From Branchiostoma floridae (lineage: Eukaryota; Chordata; Leptocardii; Amphioxiformes; Branchiostomatidae): a stretch of 64,000 bases of DNA. Below the pieces are notes generated by a model, which saw only the letters and a program-made list of their open reading frames with translations, was not told where the DNA came from and searched no databases. The translations under genes and the position numbers were made by a program. Positions 9,795 to 21,500 of this stretch are shown here, one piece after another; position 1 is the first letter of the stretch; each line of letters starts with the position of its first letter. The stretch is from the NCBI RefSeq assembly GCF_000003815.2, contig NC_049995.1, positions 14,677,564 to 14,741,563 on the forward strand, read 5' to 3'.

Positions 9795-11739
9795 TAGTTA
9801 TATGATTGTTACACTTTATACCAGAATAACTAAATCGATATGGAGAGAATTAGTAGAGAATATTGCAGAATTTTATTGTATCTCTTCGAGACATGCATCG
9901 GCATCGTTCAGTTGCTGTAAAAACGTCTGTACCGTTACAGTAATACACCTCTAAAAACCCATGCAAGTCAAGCATTCATTGAAGACATCAATAGAAACCA
10001 ATGTGCAGCGCTTATGATCCCTTTACACGAGCTAGGGCTTAACTGGAAAGCACAGACAAGCATCGACCAGCACCAGGGATCCATGACACGAATGACAACC
10101 GGAAGTCATCACCAAAGGTGCCCTGAGGACACGGAAGGCAGTGATTACTGAAGCGATACGAATTTCCAGGAAACACCATTGTTTGTCCTTGAGGTCTAAT
10201 TACATCGGATGATCATACATCAATCTAATCTTTGAAGCAAAAGATTCGCCCTCTGATTGATTCGCTGTGAATTGCTGTTGTTGCTTGTGGGTCGTTTATA
10301 TTAAATATAATGATTCTTTGACGTAAGAAGCACCTAAGGTGAAGCCACAGAGGGGTAGTTTGGCAGCTTGGGAATATGTCAACCACTGATGAATTGCCTA
10401 ATTCCTTGAAAAAATACTTCATTCCCCAACTACTTTAAATAACATAACTATACTTCATCTTTAATCATCACTTTCAAACAGATTTGTTTTCACCGGAGTA
10501 TTTATTTGTGGTAATGTTTGAACAGACATATGATTTATTACTTTAATTACTCCAAATAAACTACTGAAAGCTACTTTATCCAAGACATATGTTTCATCTG
10601 ATTGGAAAAAGTCCAAGACTGAGTTCATAAGAATTGAGATAAAGATATGTATAAGCTGGCTAATGTTATAATTGCAACATAAATTGTATTGTCATATTGC
10701 CAATGGCGCTGCTCATTATTAACTTCAATTTAGAGTTATGGTGAAATAAGAATTATAAACAGATTCCTCCCAATTACTCAGTTTAAACGAGCATACTAAC
10801 CGCTAAAACTCCCAACAATATTTTTTGAAAATGTTTGTTCTAGCGCCCCTCCCATTGTCAACTATGCAACCCCTTTATCAGTTCTTTCATGGAGCATATA
10901 TTAACGATATCGTCATTGCGATGCACCAGATTTGCACATTTTACCTTAATTATACACACGTACTTTTTAAAACTCAAAAGAAAACTGTGCATCTACACAG
11001 TCGTTATCGTTATCAGTTGGCTTCAATGAAAACCACACCATTCTCACCCAGCATTACCGAATCGAATTGATTACCAAGTAAGATTAAGAAGAGTACTAGC
11101 TGCTACATGTATGAGAGACAGTACAGTAGCGATCGTTACATCTGAGCCTACAACACCCCATTACGCCAATTTCATTATGTGCGGAACGCCGAATGACCAT
11201 AAGAGGGGCATTCAAATTCAGCTGTTGAATCTGCTCAATGACCTTGAATCTACTCTGTGACCTCGAAGAAAATTTTATGAGCTTTGGGACTCCCAGTTCG
11301 GCAGGAAGGTTACAGAAACATTGAAGGTCATTGCATCTATGTCCTTCAAATTCTGTATATTATGTTTTTACATATTTAAACTGGCATGATATAATTGATA
11401 AACTTTCACACGTTCAATTAAAAAGTTACTACTTTTAAGATATATTGAACATTTAGATATTAAAACGGTTCTGTTTCGTCAAATAATGTTTGTTCCATAA
11501 GTTGGAACTCCAACAGAAAATCTTTCAGAAAGATAAATCTATATATATAGACAAATCATTGACATACAAACCATATGCTGTAAAATGTTATCGTGTTATA
11601 ATGTCATCAAATCCCAATAATTACAATGATTATATTCATTTGAAACTATCGATTGCAAGTGGATAAATACATAATTAGATATCAACAAAATATAGGACCA
11701 ATCAATTAACAATAAAATGACAATTAACTAGTCTTTACA
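9795..11739. other. No convincing gene; one open frame at 9921-10151
   Basis: The plus-strand frame at 9921-10151 stays open for 76 codons (includes ALMIPLHELGLNWKAQ), but it matches nothing recognised and is not long enough to be significant. The rest is AT-rich with no repeat family seen. Confidence 0.35.
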
Positions 11740-12770
11740 AGCGTTTTTAGCATTGCTGTTATCATTATTCATATTTTAGTTCCCAATTGTTCATGGCCAA
11801 ATTCTGTTTTAATTTTTGTAATTTTGATTTTTGATAATTTCAACAACAAATCATAGTTGTAGCATAAACAGAAACCTGTACAGTGCAGTAGTGGCTTACC
11901 CCTAAAGGTGATATCTCATTGCACTTGGGGTACCGGTGTGGCACTGCGGGGTTTGAAAGATTACTCAACGAATTTCGGAGATAAAGAACGAATTTTCATA
12001 CGTTTTGAATATTTTGTTGTCTTCTAAGTCATACATTTACCTATTAAGTGATATCTAAATTATAAAAAATCGTCGAAAATAATTACAGTGCCGCGGTGAA
12101 CGAACCCTGCAGTGCCGCACCGGTGCCCCAAGTGCAGTGACATACAGTATGAAGGCCGGGTAATCAGTACGCATGTGGACATTCTATCGCCTTCCTGTCC
12201 TTAGACAAAGCACCGGCTTAGTTGGTTAGGAAGTCTACTTTTCTTGAACTCGCCTCACCTCACGTGAACAAAATAACGATATCTGTTAGCCGCTTTCATC
12301 GTCAGCAACTATTTAGTTCACTTTGGAAGACCTAATGGTCAAGCTGAAAGTAGCCAGGCCATACAACGAGGATTTACAGGTATTTAGATAAGACTTTTAG
12401 CAAAATCTCTATCCCTATTTCAGTTTCGGTTTCCAACTGTTCACAACTGAATATCATGTTGATTTTCATAATTTACTGTAATGGTTTCAACGATAAAGCA
12501 GTCCAGTAATAAAATCTGATAAAGCCTAAGTATACAGTGCAATGGTCACAAGTTTAGCCCTGACATAATGATGACCGAGTAATCAGTACGCATGTGCTAC
12601 CATGTCCTTAGACAAAGCGCCGGTTTAGTTTATTAGGAAGTCTACAAAGCTGCTTTTCCTGAACTCACCTCACCTCACTTGCACGAAATAACGATATCTG
12701 TTAGCCGCTTTCATCCTCGATACCTGTTCACTTCACTTTGTGACGACCTAATGGAAAAGCTGAAAGTGCC
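11740..12770. repeat. Segmental tandem duplication, ~420-660 bp apart, one copy with a MITE
   Basis: Copy 1 (about 11740-12350) and copy 2 (about 12395-12770) share CCCAATTGTTCA / CCAACTGTTCA, TACAGTGCA, TAATCAGTACGCATGTG (12161 and 12580), TCCTTAGACAAAGC, AACGATATCTGTTAGCC and CCTAATGG near the end. Copy 1 is longer because the MITE at 11905-12150 is inserted between its halves. Copy 2 lacks it and is a natural empty site. Confidence 0.85.
11905..12150. mobile_element. MITE with AGGTGATATCTCA-type ends (family 'GCACTTGGGG'), copy A
   Basis: The left end reads AGGTGATATCTCATTGCACT, then GGGGTACCGGTGTGGCACTG; the right end is the inverted form (CAGTGCCGCACCGGTGCCCC, AAGTGCAGTGA), with its last ~12 bases diverged. 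The interior is AT-rich. Related copies are at 28916-29078 (truncated), 51734-51958 and 55189-55618. Copy B gives the cleanest boundary (TGA duplication). Confidence 0.85.
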
Positions 12771-12886
12771 CCCGCTGGGGAGACTACCCTGTACGGCCTA
12801 CCATTAGAGAGATCGTTAGGCGCAGGCCACTGAGGACAACTAAGTTCTTTCCTTCGTGTCAAGGCCTACAATTGCTCACCGTTATA

Positions 12887-13120
12887 CCATTTCCACGTGC
12901 CCTACGACGGCGCTCTCGCCGCGCTCTCTCTGTGACAAAGAATTTGACATATCGCTCATAGAAAAGAAACGATTTGTTTTTACACTTTTTGTGTTTTGCT
13001 GTTCTCTCAGTCACACTTTTACATGCTGTATGATATACCCAGTGTGAAAGCAAAGGTTACACATATCCTATTCAGGTCGCAGTGAGAGCGCAGTGAGAGC
13101 GCCGTCTATTGGAAATGAGG
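12887..13120. mobile_element. TA-flanked MITE, copy 2 of the 9088-9332 family
   Basis: Flanked by TA (12885-12886 and 13121-13122). The left end reads CCATTTCCACGTGCCCTACG and continues ACGGCGCTCTCGCCGCGCTC. The right end reads GAGAGCGCCGTCTATTGGAA and ATGAGG. The interior matches copy 1 closely over ACATGCTGTATGATATACCC and GGTTACACATATCCTATT. The right end has a short tandem of GCAGTGAGAGC. Confidence 0.82.
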
Positions 13121-13980
13121 TATTACTGACTGATTTGGTATGCTGCCAGGGCTGCGGTAGACCGCAAAATAGGTGTTTGGTGAAGCCATTTGACACCTCC
13201 ACAACGCTTTTTCATCTTACTCACTGGGACTGGCTCGTAGCAATGACCTCACATTTGGGATATACAATGAATGCTCAATGAATAAAACATTGTTTGTAAT
13301 GGACCCGGAAGGAATTATCAAGCTCTCTTCAGTGGCTAGTTGACAGGTTTGCTTATGTCAGCTCTGAACTAACTTACAGGCCTGACTTGTACTTTGTCAA
13401 GAGGTCTCTAGTAACTTCCAAATTAAATGGGATGGTGTCTTGCGCTCTCTAGCGATGTTACGACAATAGAAGAGCGTTAATCCTAACTGACTTGTTTCAC
13501 CTAATTTTGATTACAAATTCCTGTAAGCTGTTATTTTTGTTACATGTTTATTCGTGCACTTAACGTTAATGACTAGTATACTGGGAGCTAAGGGTACATC
13601 AAAATACCTGTTATCATACTTATTTCTATATACCGTTCACATACGCAACCAATATCTTGCAGAGAGGGAGAAACCGAATTGTTTCCAAATGATTATATCT
13701 CACATGGGAAACAGGAATCCAGTGAATTCAAAATTCTCCAAGAAAGTCCATCTTCCCTTGGGAAAATTGGAATTAAGCCATGACAATCTTTAAACTCTAC
13801 TAGGAGAAATCCAGATTAGGTGAGGTCGTTTGGAAAAACACATACTGCACCTCCAGTGATGTACCTGTAGCTTGCAGTGTGGTTTCTACTCCGCGTAGAG
13901 GCGATATTTTCTTGAGTTGTGTGAATCGTACGAGGCCCCAGGGAAGGGCTAACCTTGAGGGGCCCGGCTTTTAAGACATA
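13121..13980. other. No gene or repeat family recognised
   Basis: Mixed-composition sequence. The open frames at 13093-13281 and 13554-13793 have no splice context or motif to support them. Confidence 0.4.
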
Positions 13981-14400
13981 AGGAGGCCTTAACAGGTGCT
14001 ATTTATATCTAACCACTTTAAGACGCGATAAGACTTAATGTGCTTGGTGCGGTGGCCGTGGAATAAGGTGTTGCCAGTGCTACAGCTTAGAAGGAACCAG
14101 CGAGCCTTGTCCTAAAATCACACTCAAACCTTGTATGTGAATCTTTCAAAAGAATTTTGATTTTCCTTTCGACTTTTACAAGGTCATAAGGAGGCAGTAA
14201 CAGGTGCTATATATATCTAACCACTTTAAGACTCAATGTGCTTGGCGCGGTAGCCGTGGAATAAGGTGTTACCAGTGCTACAGCTTAGAAGGACCAGGCA
14301 AGGCTTGGCTTGTGTTTCAGAACTACTGTTCTGAAATCACAGTCGAACCTAGTACGTGAATCTTTTAAAAGCATTTCGATTTTCCATTCCACTTTCACAA
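13981..14400. repeat. Two-copy tandem duplication, 208-bp period
   Basis: AGGAGGC at 13981 and 14189 starts two copies sharing AACAGGTGCTAT, ATATCTAACCACTTTAAGAC, CCGTGGAATAAGGTGTT, CAGTGCTACAGCTTAGAAGG and a GTGAATCTTT(C/T)AAAAG segment. Non-coding. Confidence 0.9.
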
Positions 14401-14497
14401 GTTACTACAGATTTTCTTCAAGCAGTGAGAGTTTTTAAAGGCAAGGTACATCCCTACAAATTTTCCATGTCACTGCTTGAAGAACATTTGTAGTAAC
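14401..14497. repeat. Fold-back: 28-bp arms, 41-nt loop
   Basis: GTTACTACAGATTTTCTTCA followed by AGCAGTGA (14401-14428) is the near-perfect reverse complement of 14470-14497, with about two mismatches. It lies immediately after the 208-bp duplication. It may be a minimal fold-back element; the loop is rather long for a typical microRNA precursor. Confidence 0.8.
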
Positions 14498-14826
14498 TGT
14501 ATTAGTACGTGGCTGATGATCCTCTTCAACGACACTTTCACAATATTTCCAATAAATGACGCTCACAGCAGGACATGTCCGCGAATTGTTAAGGAGACCT
14601 GAAACCAGAGTCAATGTCTGACATGACATACCAATCTTTAGGCCTGCATGCTGGAGGTCACCTGTTGCGCAGCCGTATCTTGATGATAGATAGTGGGTAT
14701 GGTGCTAATGGTGATGATGATGGTGATTATGGCTTTCTTGTACAAAACAGCTAATCCTACATCATATGGTGTCGATATTAGGTGGATTTTGATGATCAAA
14801 AACTATAATTTACAGTTTCTACAATT

Positions 14827-15072
14827 CTACAGTACTTTCCCAGACCTATCGTAGAGTGGAATTTGTTATCACCAAGTACAGTAGGGGCATCTTCTCTGGG
14901 TAGTTTTAAAGAACGCTTGCAGATAGATGTGCAAAAGTTAGGTGTGACGGGTCGTTCAGTGTAATATAACCAGCTGCTGCCGCGCCGCGTGCCTGCGAAG
15001 CTAGAGTGTTACGCCGATGGGAGGTTATACAGGCTATATAGATACAGATACAGAATACAGATACAGTATCTT
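14827..15072 (+). mobile_element. LINE 3' end with reverse transcriptase C-terminus and GATACA tail
   Basis: Bases 14827-14964 encode LQYFPRPIVEWNLLSPSTV, then GASSLGSFKERLQ, up to a TAA. The pattern PR-I-WN-L---V-A-SL-SFK--L is the characteristic last ~40 residues of Jockey/CR1/L2-type reverse transcriptases. A short 3' untranslated region follows, then a (GATACA)n-like tail near 15038-15072. Everything upstream is missing, so this is a heavily 5'-truncated copy. No target duplication was resolved. Confidence 0.82.
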
Positions 15073-15699
15073 AAATCTGCAATTCACACTTTATGATCTC
15101 ATCCAGGATATTTTACTCTAAATTGTCAAGTCATAAACGAAATATTTACTTATTCTCAGCACCCATACCAACATTGACGTAGCAACATTGCGAAATAGAA
15201 TAAATCAAGATACGTTAGACATCTAGTTAATATTAAAGATACGTTAGCAATTGCTGAAGCAACTGGATATGATTTTGGAAACGGCCAAAATTTTCCTGTA
15301 ACATCCCAGATATCTTTCGTCAAAGACACTGAAGAGATCTGGAAGAAACTGGTTGTTTATACACTATGAACATCAAATAAGCAACATTGGGGAATAGAAT
15401 GATCTAACTTTGCTGACGAATCAAAGTTCGTATCTACCAGGTCTGACGAAACGCCTGTCCACAAGATAAGCCGATTTGAGCCACGCAATTCAACCTAACT
15501 TAATCCCAATCCTGTGTATAACATCTATTTCTTTGTTCTCATGGTTCTATTGTAACCTTTAACACACAGCCAGCTCAGTACGCATAGATAAAAAGTTTTC
15601 TGTCATGTATTTTTCAGTATTTTTCAACCGAGATGCGCAGCTTAATACTGATGTATATTATAAGACACGAACCTAGAGGTCAATGACTGTGATTGTGCT
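15073..15699. other. No gene seen
   Basis: AT-rich. A weak duplication is visible: AGCAACATTGCGAAATAGAA near 15181 and AGCAACATTGGGGAATAGAA near 15380 (about 200 bp apart). Confidence 0.45.
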
Positions 15700-16870
15700 G
15701 TAATTCCATTAGATAAGCAAGAAGTCCTCTCTTCTGTCCTTCTCAGGAAGTCAAAAGGCCGGCTGTGCTTCAGAAATCAAACTCTTACTCCAGACTGAAG
15801 GATCTCGTTTGGTTGTTGGTAAAGTGGAAAGAGGAGCTCTAAGCTATCATGAGTTTACGTTATCTAGGAAATAAATGATTTCTACGTTTGGACTTATTTT
15901 GGCATTGGTACTTGAAGATTGCATTTAATGAATTGTACAGTTGCATGAAGGCATATTTGCTGTCTGATATAATATCTCTCACCATTAAATTGGTACTTAG
16001 ACGTGCTGAGCCGGTATCATCTCCGAAAGGGTGGATTTCTCGAGGTTAATGTGTTGTTATTTTATTAGATAAGCAAGATTTCCTCTCATCTGTCCTTCTC
16101 TGGAAGTCAAAAGGCCGGGTGTGCTTCAGAAATCAAACTTACACTCGAGACTGAAGGATCGTGTTTGGTAGTCTGTGATGTGGTAATAGGAACCGACATA
16201 GTATGGAACGGAATTTGTGCTGGCTTATTCCCGACCTAAAGACCTACAGAGGATGGAATTATTAGATATATAAAACCACTTTTAATTAAAGTTTCTTTTT
16301 AGAAATTCTTCTTCTATAAGTCATTGTACTGAAACTTTTCCTAAATTGCTCCCGTGAGCTCTGCGTTATCATGATTATAAGTTATCTAGGAAATAAATGA
16401 TTAGTAGGTTTGGAATGAATGGAATGGTGGCTTTGGCACTTGAGATTGAATTGAATGAATGTTAAAATTGCATGTAGGCATTCTGGCTGTCTGATATCAT
16501 ATCTCTCACCATTTAAATGATACTTAGACGTGCTGAGCAAGTATCATCTTTGAAAGGATGGATTTTAGGAGGATTTCAGTTTGCAGATTAGTTGTAAAAT
16601 TCCATTGTCGTGTACAAATGCAATGTTCAATCTCCTAAGCCATTGTACTGCAACTCTTTATTCTCCGATGATATTTAAGTTATCTTGAGTTTAAGTTATC
16701 TAGGAAATATATGAATGTTACGTTTGGTCTTAAGGGAATGGTGACTTTGATACTTGAGAATTCCCTTTGAATGGCTGTCCAATATCGGAAAATATAAATG
16801 ATACTTAGACATGCTGAGACAGTATCATCTCTGAAATGTGGACTTCGGGACGATTTGGTTGAGTCTAATG
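15700..16870. repeat. Three-copy degenerate tandem repeat, ~360-600 bp spacing
   Basis: Copies share TTAGATAAGCAAGA, CTGTCCTTCTC, GGAAGTCAAAAGGCCGG, TGTGCTTCAGAAATCAAACT (15710-15785 and 16065-16140), GTTATCTAGGAAATAAATGA (about 15857, 16380 and 16695), and ACTTAGACGTGCTGAG followed by GTATCATCT (about 15995, 16530 and 16805). The third copy lacks the 5' portion. Confidence 0.85.
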
Positions 16871-17834
16871 TGATGCAAATTAGTTGTAAAAACTTTTCAC
16901 CTGAAAATCATTTAGGAGTAAACTTTGTTCGTTGTTCACAGGCATGGGCCATAGGGACAGAATTTCCTTTTAAAGCTTTTGTGATTTTGCATATCATATG
17001 CAATTTTGGGGCTGATATTATTTATCTAAACAATATATAATATCATAAACATAAACACGTATTATGATATACTACATAAACAAGCTTTAGATATTGAGAA
17101 TTGGGTACGATCATAATATGTACTTTGAATGTGTCATTGTCCTCCCTGTCCTTCAGTCCGTTTACTTTCAAGTAAATGAGACACAACAACTGCGACCCTC
17201 TACAGGCCTCAAAGCCGAAAGTCAAGGCTGCTCTATTAAATCGGGCGGATATTATGTCACCTCTTACATTGTTTGCCAAGCGGAGTTCCTATCTGAATTT
17301 GTAAAGTGTCTCATCCAATAACAAAGTGCACCGAATACCGCCAAAGGGTTAAGGCCAAACTGAAGTCTATTTCATCTGGTCTTCGAGCGAAATTGGTAAG
17401 TGTTTAAAACAATAAGCCTCGGCACAAGTCCTGGATGTGACCCCTGACCTTCACTCTGAAAGGAACATGTGATGGAACAGCGAAATGGACAGATGCAAAT
17501 TTGAAAAGTACCCGGATGTCAATGGTGGGTTAGAATTATTTCAACTAAAGGAGTTTCCTTAACTCGAATTGCGATGCGAATTGGTACTCTTGTGTTAATT
17601 CTAGGGAGACCAATAAACTTGCGACAGAGCTAATTTAGCAAGATAGAATACAGAACGAAAAAGCTTCACTTGGCTTTCAGCTGCAAGAAGCTAATCAGAC
17701 AGGGCAGACTTCATCCCCGTACCTGTCGAAAGATCCTTCATGTCCAACACTCAGAAAAGTCAAATACAGCCCAAACAATCCTGCATTCCCTTGGGGTAAA
17801 ATAGAAAATGATGGAGCTATATTTAGGGGCACAA

Positions 17835-17915
17835 TATCAGGGCATCGTAAACATATTGTTAGCGGCTTGCAATGTCTCTCAGGAGATGTTGAAAACACTC
17901 TATCCAAGTAGGTAG
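17835..17915. repeat. Dispersed repeat, copy 1 (copy 2 near 21660-21745)
   Basis: GGGCATCGTAAACATATTGT and TAGCGGCTTGCAATG here match GGGCATCGTATACAAATTGT and TAGCGGCTCGCAATG near 21663. The similarity continues through GATGTTG and AAGTAG for about 85 bp. The two copies are 3.8 kb apart. The larger family is unknown. Confidence 0.65.
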
Positions 17916-18224
17916 CATCTACAGTCATTTGGGGTAAATTTATCCCTTGAGATAAAATAGAAATGTATGGGGCTATGGGGACAAAATACTTTTTAGAAAT
18001 TGTCTACTTTTGTGATTATTCTATCACATGCAATGCTAGAGCTGATTTTATATAAATTTCCCGTATACGTAAAATCTGTGTAAATATGGCAACGTTGAAG
18101 CCAGAAACACGGAGAACTTTATGCACGATCCCTGATATAAAGTGCGAGATTGACGCGTAACCGCTGGAGTGAGAGTTTTAAAATAGAAATGCCAATAATC
18201 TGCACATTTGCGCGCCACCCTAAT

Positions 18225-18690
18225 GCAGCGTTATTACGTGGTCAGCTCGTTCACAATGGCAGTCATCGTTAAACGAGCTCTTTGATAGCTAAGTATGTGT
18301 TCCTCTTCTATTTCAACAGAATTTGTATGTATTGTTTCCTTTCGGCCTAAAAACGTCGATGGAGCTGCTTTTACCTTCAATCTTCTTGTTGTATGTGATA
18401 CTGTAAAAATGAGTTACTAAACTTGAGTACAGTGTCATATTGCCCTTGTCTGTCTGAAAGCAGATTTTAAAAAATCTAAATATGATATTACTGTCGCATC
18501 TCGTTTCACTACCCAGTTATTATGCGGTCAACTCAACCGCTATTACTGTCGTCGTTAAACGAGCTCATTGATAGTTATGTAAGTACGTGTTTCTCCTTTA
18601 TTCCAGACGACTTTGTATGGTTGAACACTATAATCGGCTGTCAGTAAAATGCCCATTTCACACTTAAAGCAGAAACGGTCTGGACAGCAA
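18225..18690. repeat. Tandem duplication, 285-bp period
   Basis: GTTAAACGAGCTC occurs at 18269 and 18554, each followed by TTGATAG and a TATGTGTT/TACGTGTT segment, and preceded by related GTGGTCAGCTC/GCGGTCAACTC sequence. A CTTGAGTACAGTGTCA(T/C)ATTGC segment is also duplicated near 18423 and 18952. Confidence 0.8.
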
Positions 18691-18697
18691 TAATGTT

Positions 18698-18870
18698 GGA
18701 ACTGCGTGGCATAACGGTTGAGTGCTTGGCTCAGGACCAAGTGGTCCCGGGTTCAAATCCTGGCATGGCACCTTCCTTTACAAAAGTCCCTTTGCACGAC
18801 CTACACCACTTCAGCCATCTGTAAAAATGAGTACCTGGCATCCGTGGTGAAGGTGAAATATTGTGACCCT
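18698..18870 (+). mobile_element. tRNA-derived SINE
   Basis: The head resembles a tRNA: an A-box-like TGGCATAACGG (18707), a perfect 5-bp anticodon stem CTTGG/CCAAG around the loop CTCAGGA, and a B-box GGGTTCAAATCC (18750) with a paired T stem. The acceptor stem does not pair and the D stem is poor, so it is not a functional tRNA gene. The body continues GACCTACACCACTTCAGCC and GTAAAAATGAGTACCTGGC (about 18822). That phrase is, to my recollection, typical of SINEs in amphioxus and other deuterostomes. The 3' end is not sharply defined. Confidence 0.72.
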
Positions 18871-18999
18871 TACGTCTATGGAACTACCTTTAATAAATTC
18901 TATATAAAATCTATTCGTTGTATGTGGCACTGTGAACGTATGTTACTACACTTGAGTACAGTGTCACATTGCCCTTGTCTGCCTGAAAGCAATTTTTAA

Positions 19000-19909
19000 A
19001 AGAGTACCACTTTCATTTCACTGTACAGGTAATGGAACTGCGTCTACGTGGTTTAATGATATATAGCCAGTTGGTAAAAAAAAACACTTTGTACGACAAG
19101 ATCTATTTTAGATATCAGCTGTACAAATGGAAAATAGGAAAGCACTAACGTCTATTTTTATTTTCCAATGGGTCTAGACATGAAACGTCATTAGTGGTGA
19201 CAATCAGTTTTAATACGACCTCATCTAGATTCATACTAGATTCATAAATTGTCGTAAAATGATCAAAAGAGAGACGACCAGTAGAGAAGGAAACGAATAG
19301 TTGAGTAAGACCTATGTAGTGGTTCCAAAATGGTGCCCTGCCTAAGTTCACACAATCATTTTCGGATTCTCCTGTCGTTTTTGACAGATGCAGGCAAACA
19401 GTCACTTGCCGAGGTGGGTTCGGCAAACTATTTGCCTGGCCTGCACACGAAGGAGAAGCGTGCAATTCCTCCAACCTCTCGTCTACTGATGCTCATAGTC
19501 GAACAAACAAGTGCAGAAACTGCCACATGTAAGACGTTCCCAGCAGGTGCAGCTTTGTTATTTGGCCACTCAGTGTCCGACATGTGGCAAATATAATGAT
19601 TTGTACTAAAGATTGAGCTCCTTAATATGCTTTGCAACACGCACTTCAACGATAGTCTATGAAAAGAAGTTGGCAAGGTTTAACCAGCCTCTGATATCGT
19701 CGTCGCAGTTGCCAATTAGTTTCAAAAAGAGTTTGCAAAGAGGCGATGCGACTTTGATAAGAAAGCTGTCACCGTTGGCACTTAACCCCGCTTGGTCCTG
19801 AGTCTTCCATAATTTATCAGATCAATTAACCCGACACCTATCGTGGCACATCATCGGAATGAATTGGACGACACATGTATTTTTCATTGCCATGGGAGGT
19901 GGAAGCGAT
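19000..19909. other. No supported gene
   Basis: Frames are open on both strands at 19145-19676 and overlap one another, which argues against any being real. No motif or repeat family was recognised. Confidence 0.4.
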
Positions 19910-20310
19910 CTTAAGCTCGTTGAAGAGCTAATCTTCCGATTCCCCCGGTTAGTTTCAACAAAGCCAAGGATGGACATTTTACTCTGAACAATGTAACCAT
20001 ATCCAGTACATTGTAGAGTATGTGGAAAAGAACAAACTCAAGCCAACCGTTCACACTTACGCCACATCTTCAGAAAATACACTGGAGCCGCATGTTCCCC
20101 GTTAGGAACTTTATTCGAACCGACACACAACAAACATGTTTCGCCGTGTGGCTTCCTCAGTGTTATGGGTTCGAATGAGCATAATACAGCATGTCCTTGC
20201 TTTTATAGGCCGGGCTCGTTGAAAAGCTAATCTTCCGATTCTCCTGGTCAGTTTCAACAAGGCCAAGGCTGCACAGTTTACTTTGAAGAATGTAACCATT
20301 TTCAGTAGGT
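19910..20310. repeat. Two-copy repeat, ~300-bp spacing
   Basis: GCTCGTTGAA(G/A)AGCTAATC near 19915 and 20215 starts two ~95-bp copies that share TTCCGATTC, GTTTCAACAA, GCCAAGG and AATGTAACCAT. The spacer contains a CGAACCGACACACAACAAAC segment near 20117. Confidence 0.8.
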
Positions 20311-20414
20311 TGCATGACTGGCAGTTAAAAGCTTGGTATCGGACATTCTCAATAACTGTTGTTTGAGTTTACTCCTGTATTTGGTAATTTCCTGAGAGAA
20401 AAAACAAACAAACT

Positions 20415-20960
20415 TTATCTATCACTAGAGCACAGCATAGTATGCTGGCTTCTCATCCAGTGCTACTCATCAACAGGCCAATCATGTTCTGTTGAAGCCT
20501 GTCGTTGATGTTGCCAAACACAGTAAGAAATATACCTACTTTGAATGCACATAAAGGTATAACGATCGATCAATCGAACTGAATTGTAGGAAATCTGGTA
20601 ATTCTCCCTCTTTCGTAATAATAGAGAAAAATACATCGCTAGAACACAACGCAGTATGTGGACTTTTCACCCAGTGTTACTCATCAGCAGGTCATGTGAT
20701 GTCAATGCGTGTCCTTGGGGTTGCCCAACGTGGTAAGAAAGATATACACCTACTTTGAATGCACTTAAAGGTACAAGATCGATTGAATCGAATCGCATTG
20801 TAGAAAAAATGCATTTATTCATCGCTGGAGCACAACTTAGTACGGCTGCCTTCTCACCCAATGTGAATAATGAGCAGGTCACGTGCATCCTGTTAACCCT
20901 TGTTTTTGAGATGACCCCGTGCAGGTCAAAGTTCAATTCCCCACGCGCCACCGCTCCCAC
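20415..20960. repeat. Three-copy tandem repeat, ~186-213 bp
   Basis: GAGCACAGCATAGTATG (20429), GAACACAACGCAGTATG (20642) and GAGCACAACTTAGTACG (20828) start three copies sharing TACTCATCA(A/G)CAGG, a GTAAGAAA...TACCTACTTTGAATGCAC segment and a CGATCGA-type palindrome. The last copy is partial. Confidence 0.85.
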
Positions 20961-21002
20961 GCTCCACTGCCTATCTTAATAACATCCTCAAGGCCATGAA
21001 TA

Positions 21003-21500
21003 GGGCGCTACCATCGCTTGTCTTAGTTTAGGATATTAAGGTAGGGGCACGTGTCACAAGGGCATAGGATACATAGAGGGCGAAGGGAAAAACAAAGTTA
21101 TTCACCTTGAATTTTTTAAACGAAATTCGAATCTAAAGTTCTTTACGAGGAGAAATTCTTTAAGCACACTAAATCATAATTAAACGGGATCCACCATCGC
21201 TTGTCTTAGTTTAAGATATGAAGGTAAAGGCACGTGTCAGAAGGGCATAGGATATATAGAGGACGAAGTGACAAAACAAAGTTATTCTCATTCGAATATT
21301 TTTAAACGAAATTCGATCTTTAAACACACTTAAAGCATAATTAAACGGGCGCTACCATAGCCTGTCTTAATTTGAGATATTGAGGTAGGGGCGCGTGTCA
21401 TAAGGGCAGGGCGGGCAGGATATATTGAGGACGAAGTGACAAAACAAAGTTCTATTCTCATTAAACAATTTTTTTTACACAAAATCCGATCTTTAATCAC
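21003..21500. repeat. Three-copy tandem repeat, ~160-183 bp
   Basis: GCTACCATCGCTTGTCTTAG near 21007 and related copies near 21190 and 21350 share GATAT(T/G)AAGGTA, GGCACGTGTCA, AAGGGCATAGGATA, GACAAAACAAAGTT and TAATTAAACGGG. A GCACGTGTC E-box-like word recurs in the first two copies and is GCGCGTGTC in the third. Confidence 0.85.

Noticed and set aside
9029-13053. Two similar minus-strand peptides (SHWVYHTACK...) suggesting a gene family
   Set aside because: Both are translations of the two copies of the same TA-flanked MITE.
18700-18775. A functional tRNA gene, possibly tRNA-Leu(CAG)
   Set aside because: The acceptor stem does not pair, the D stem is weak and the long variable arm of leucine tRNAs is missing; a SINE body follows.
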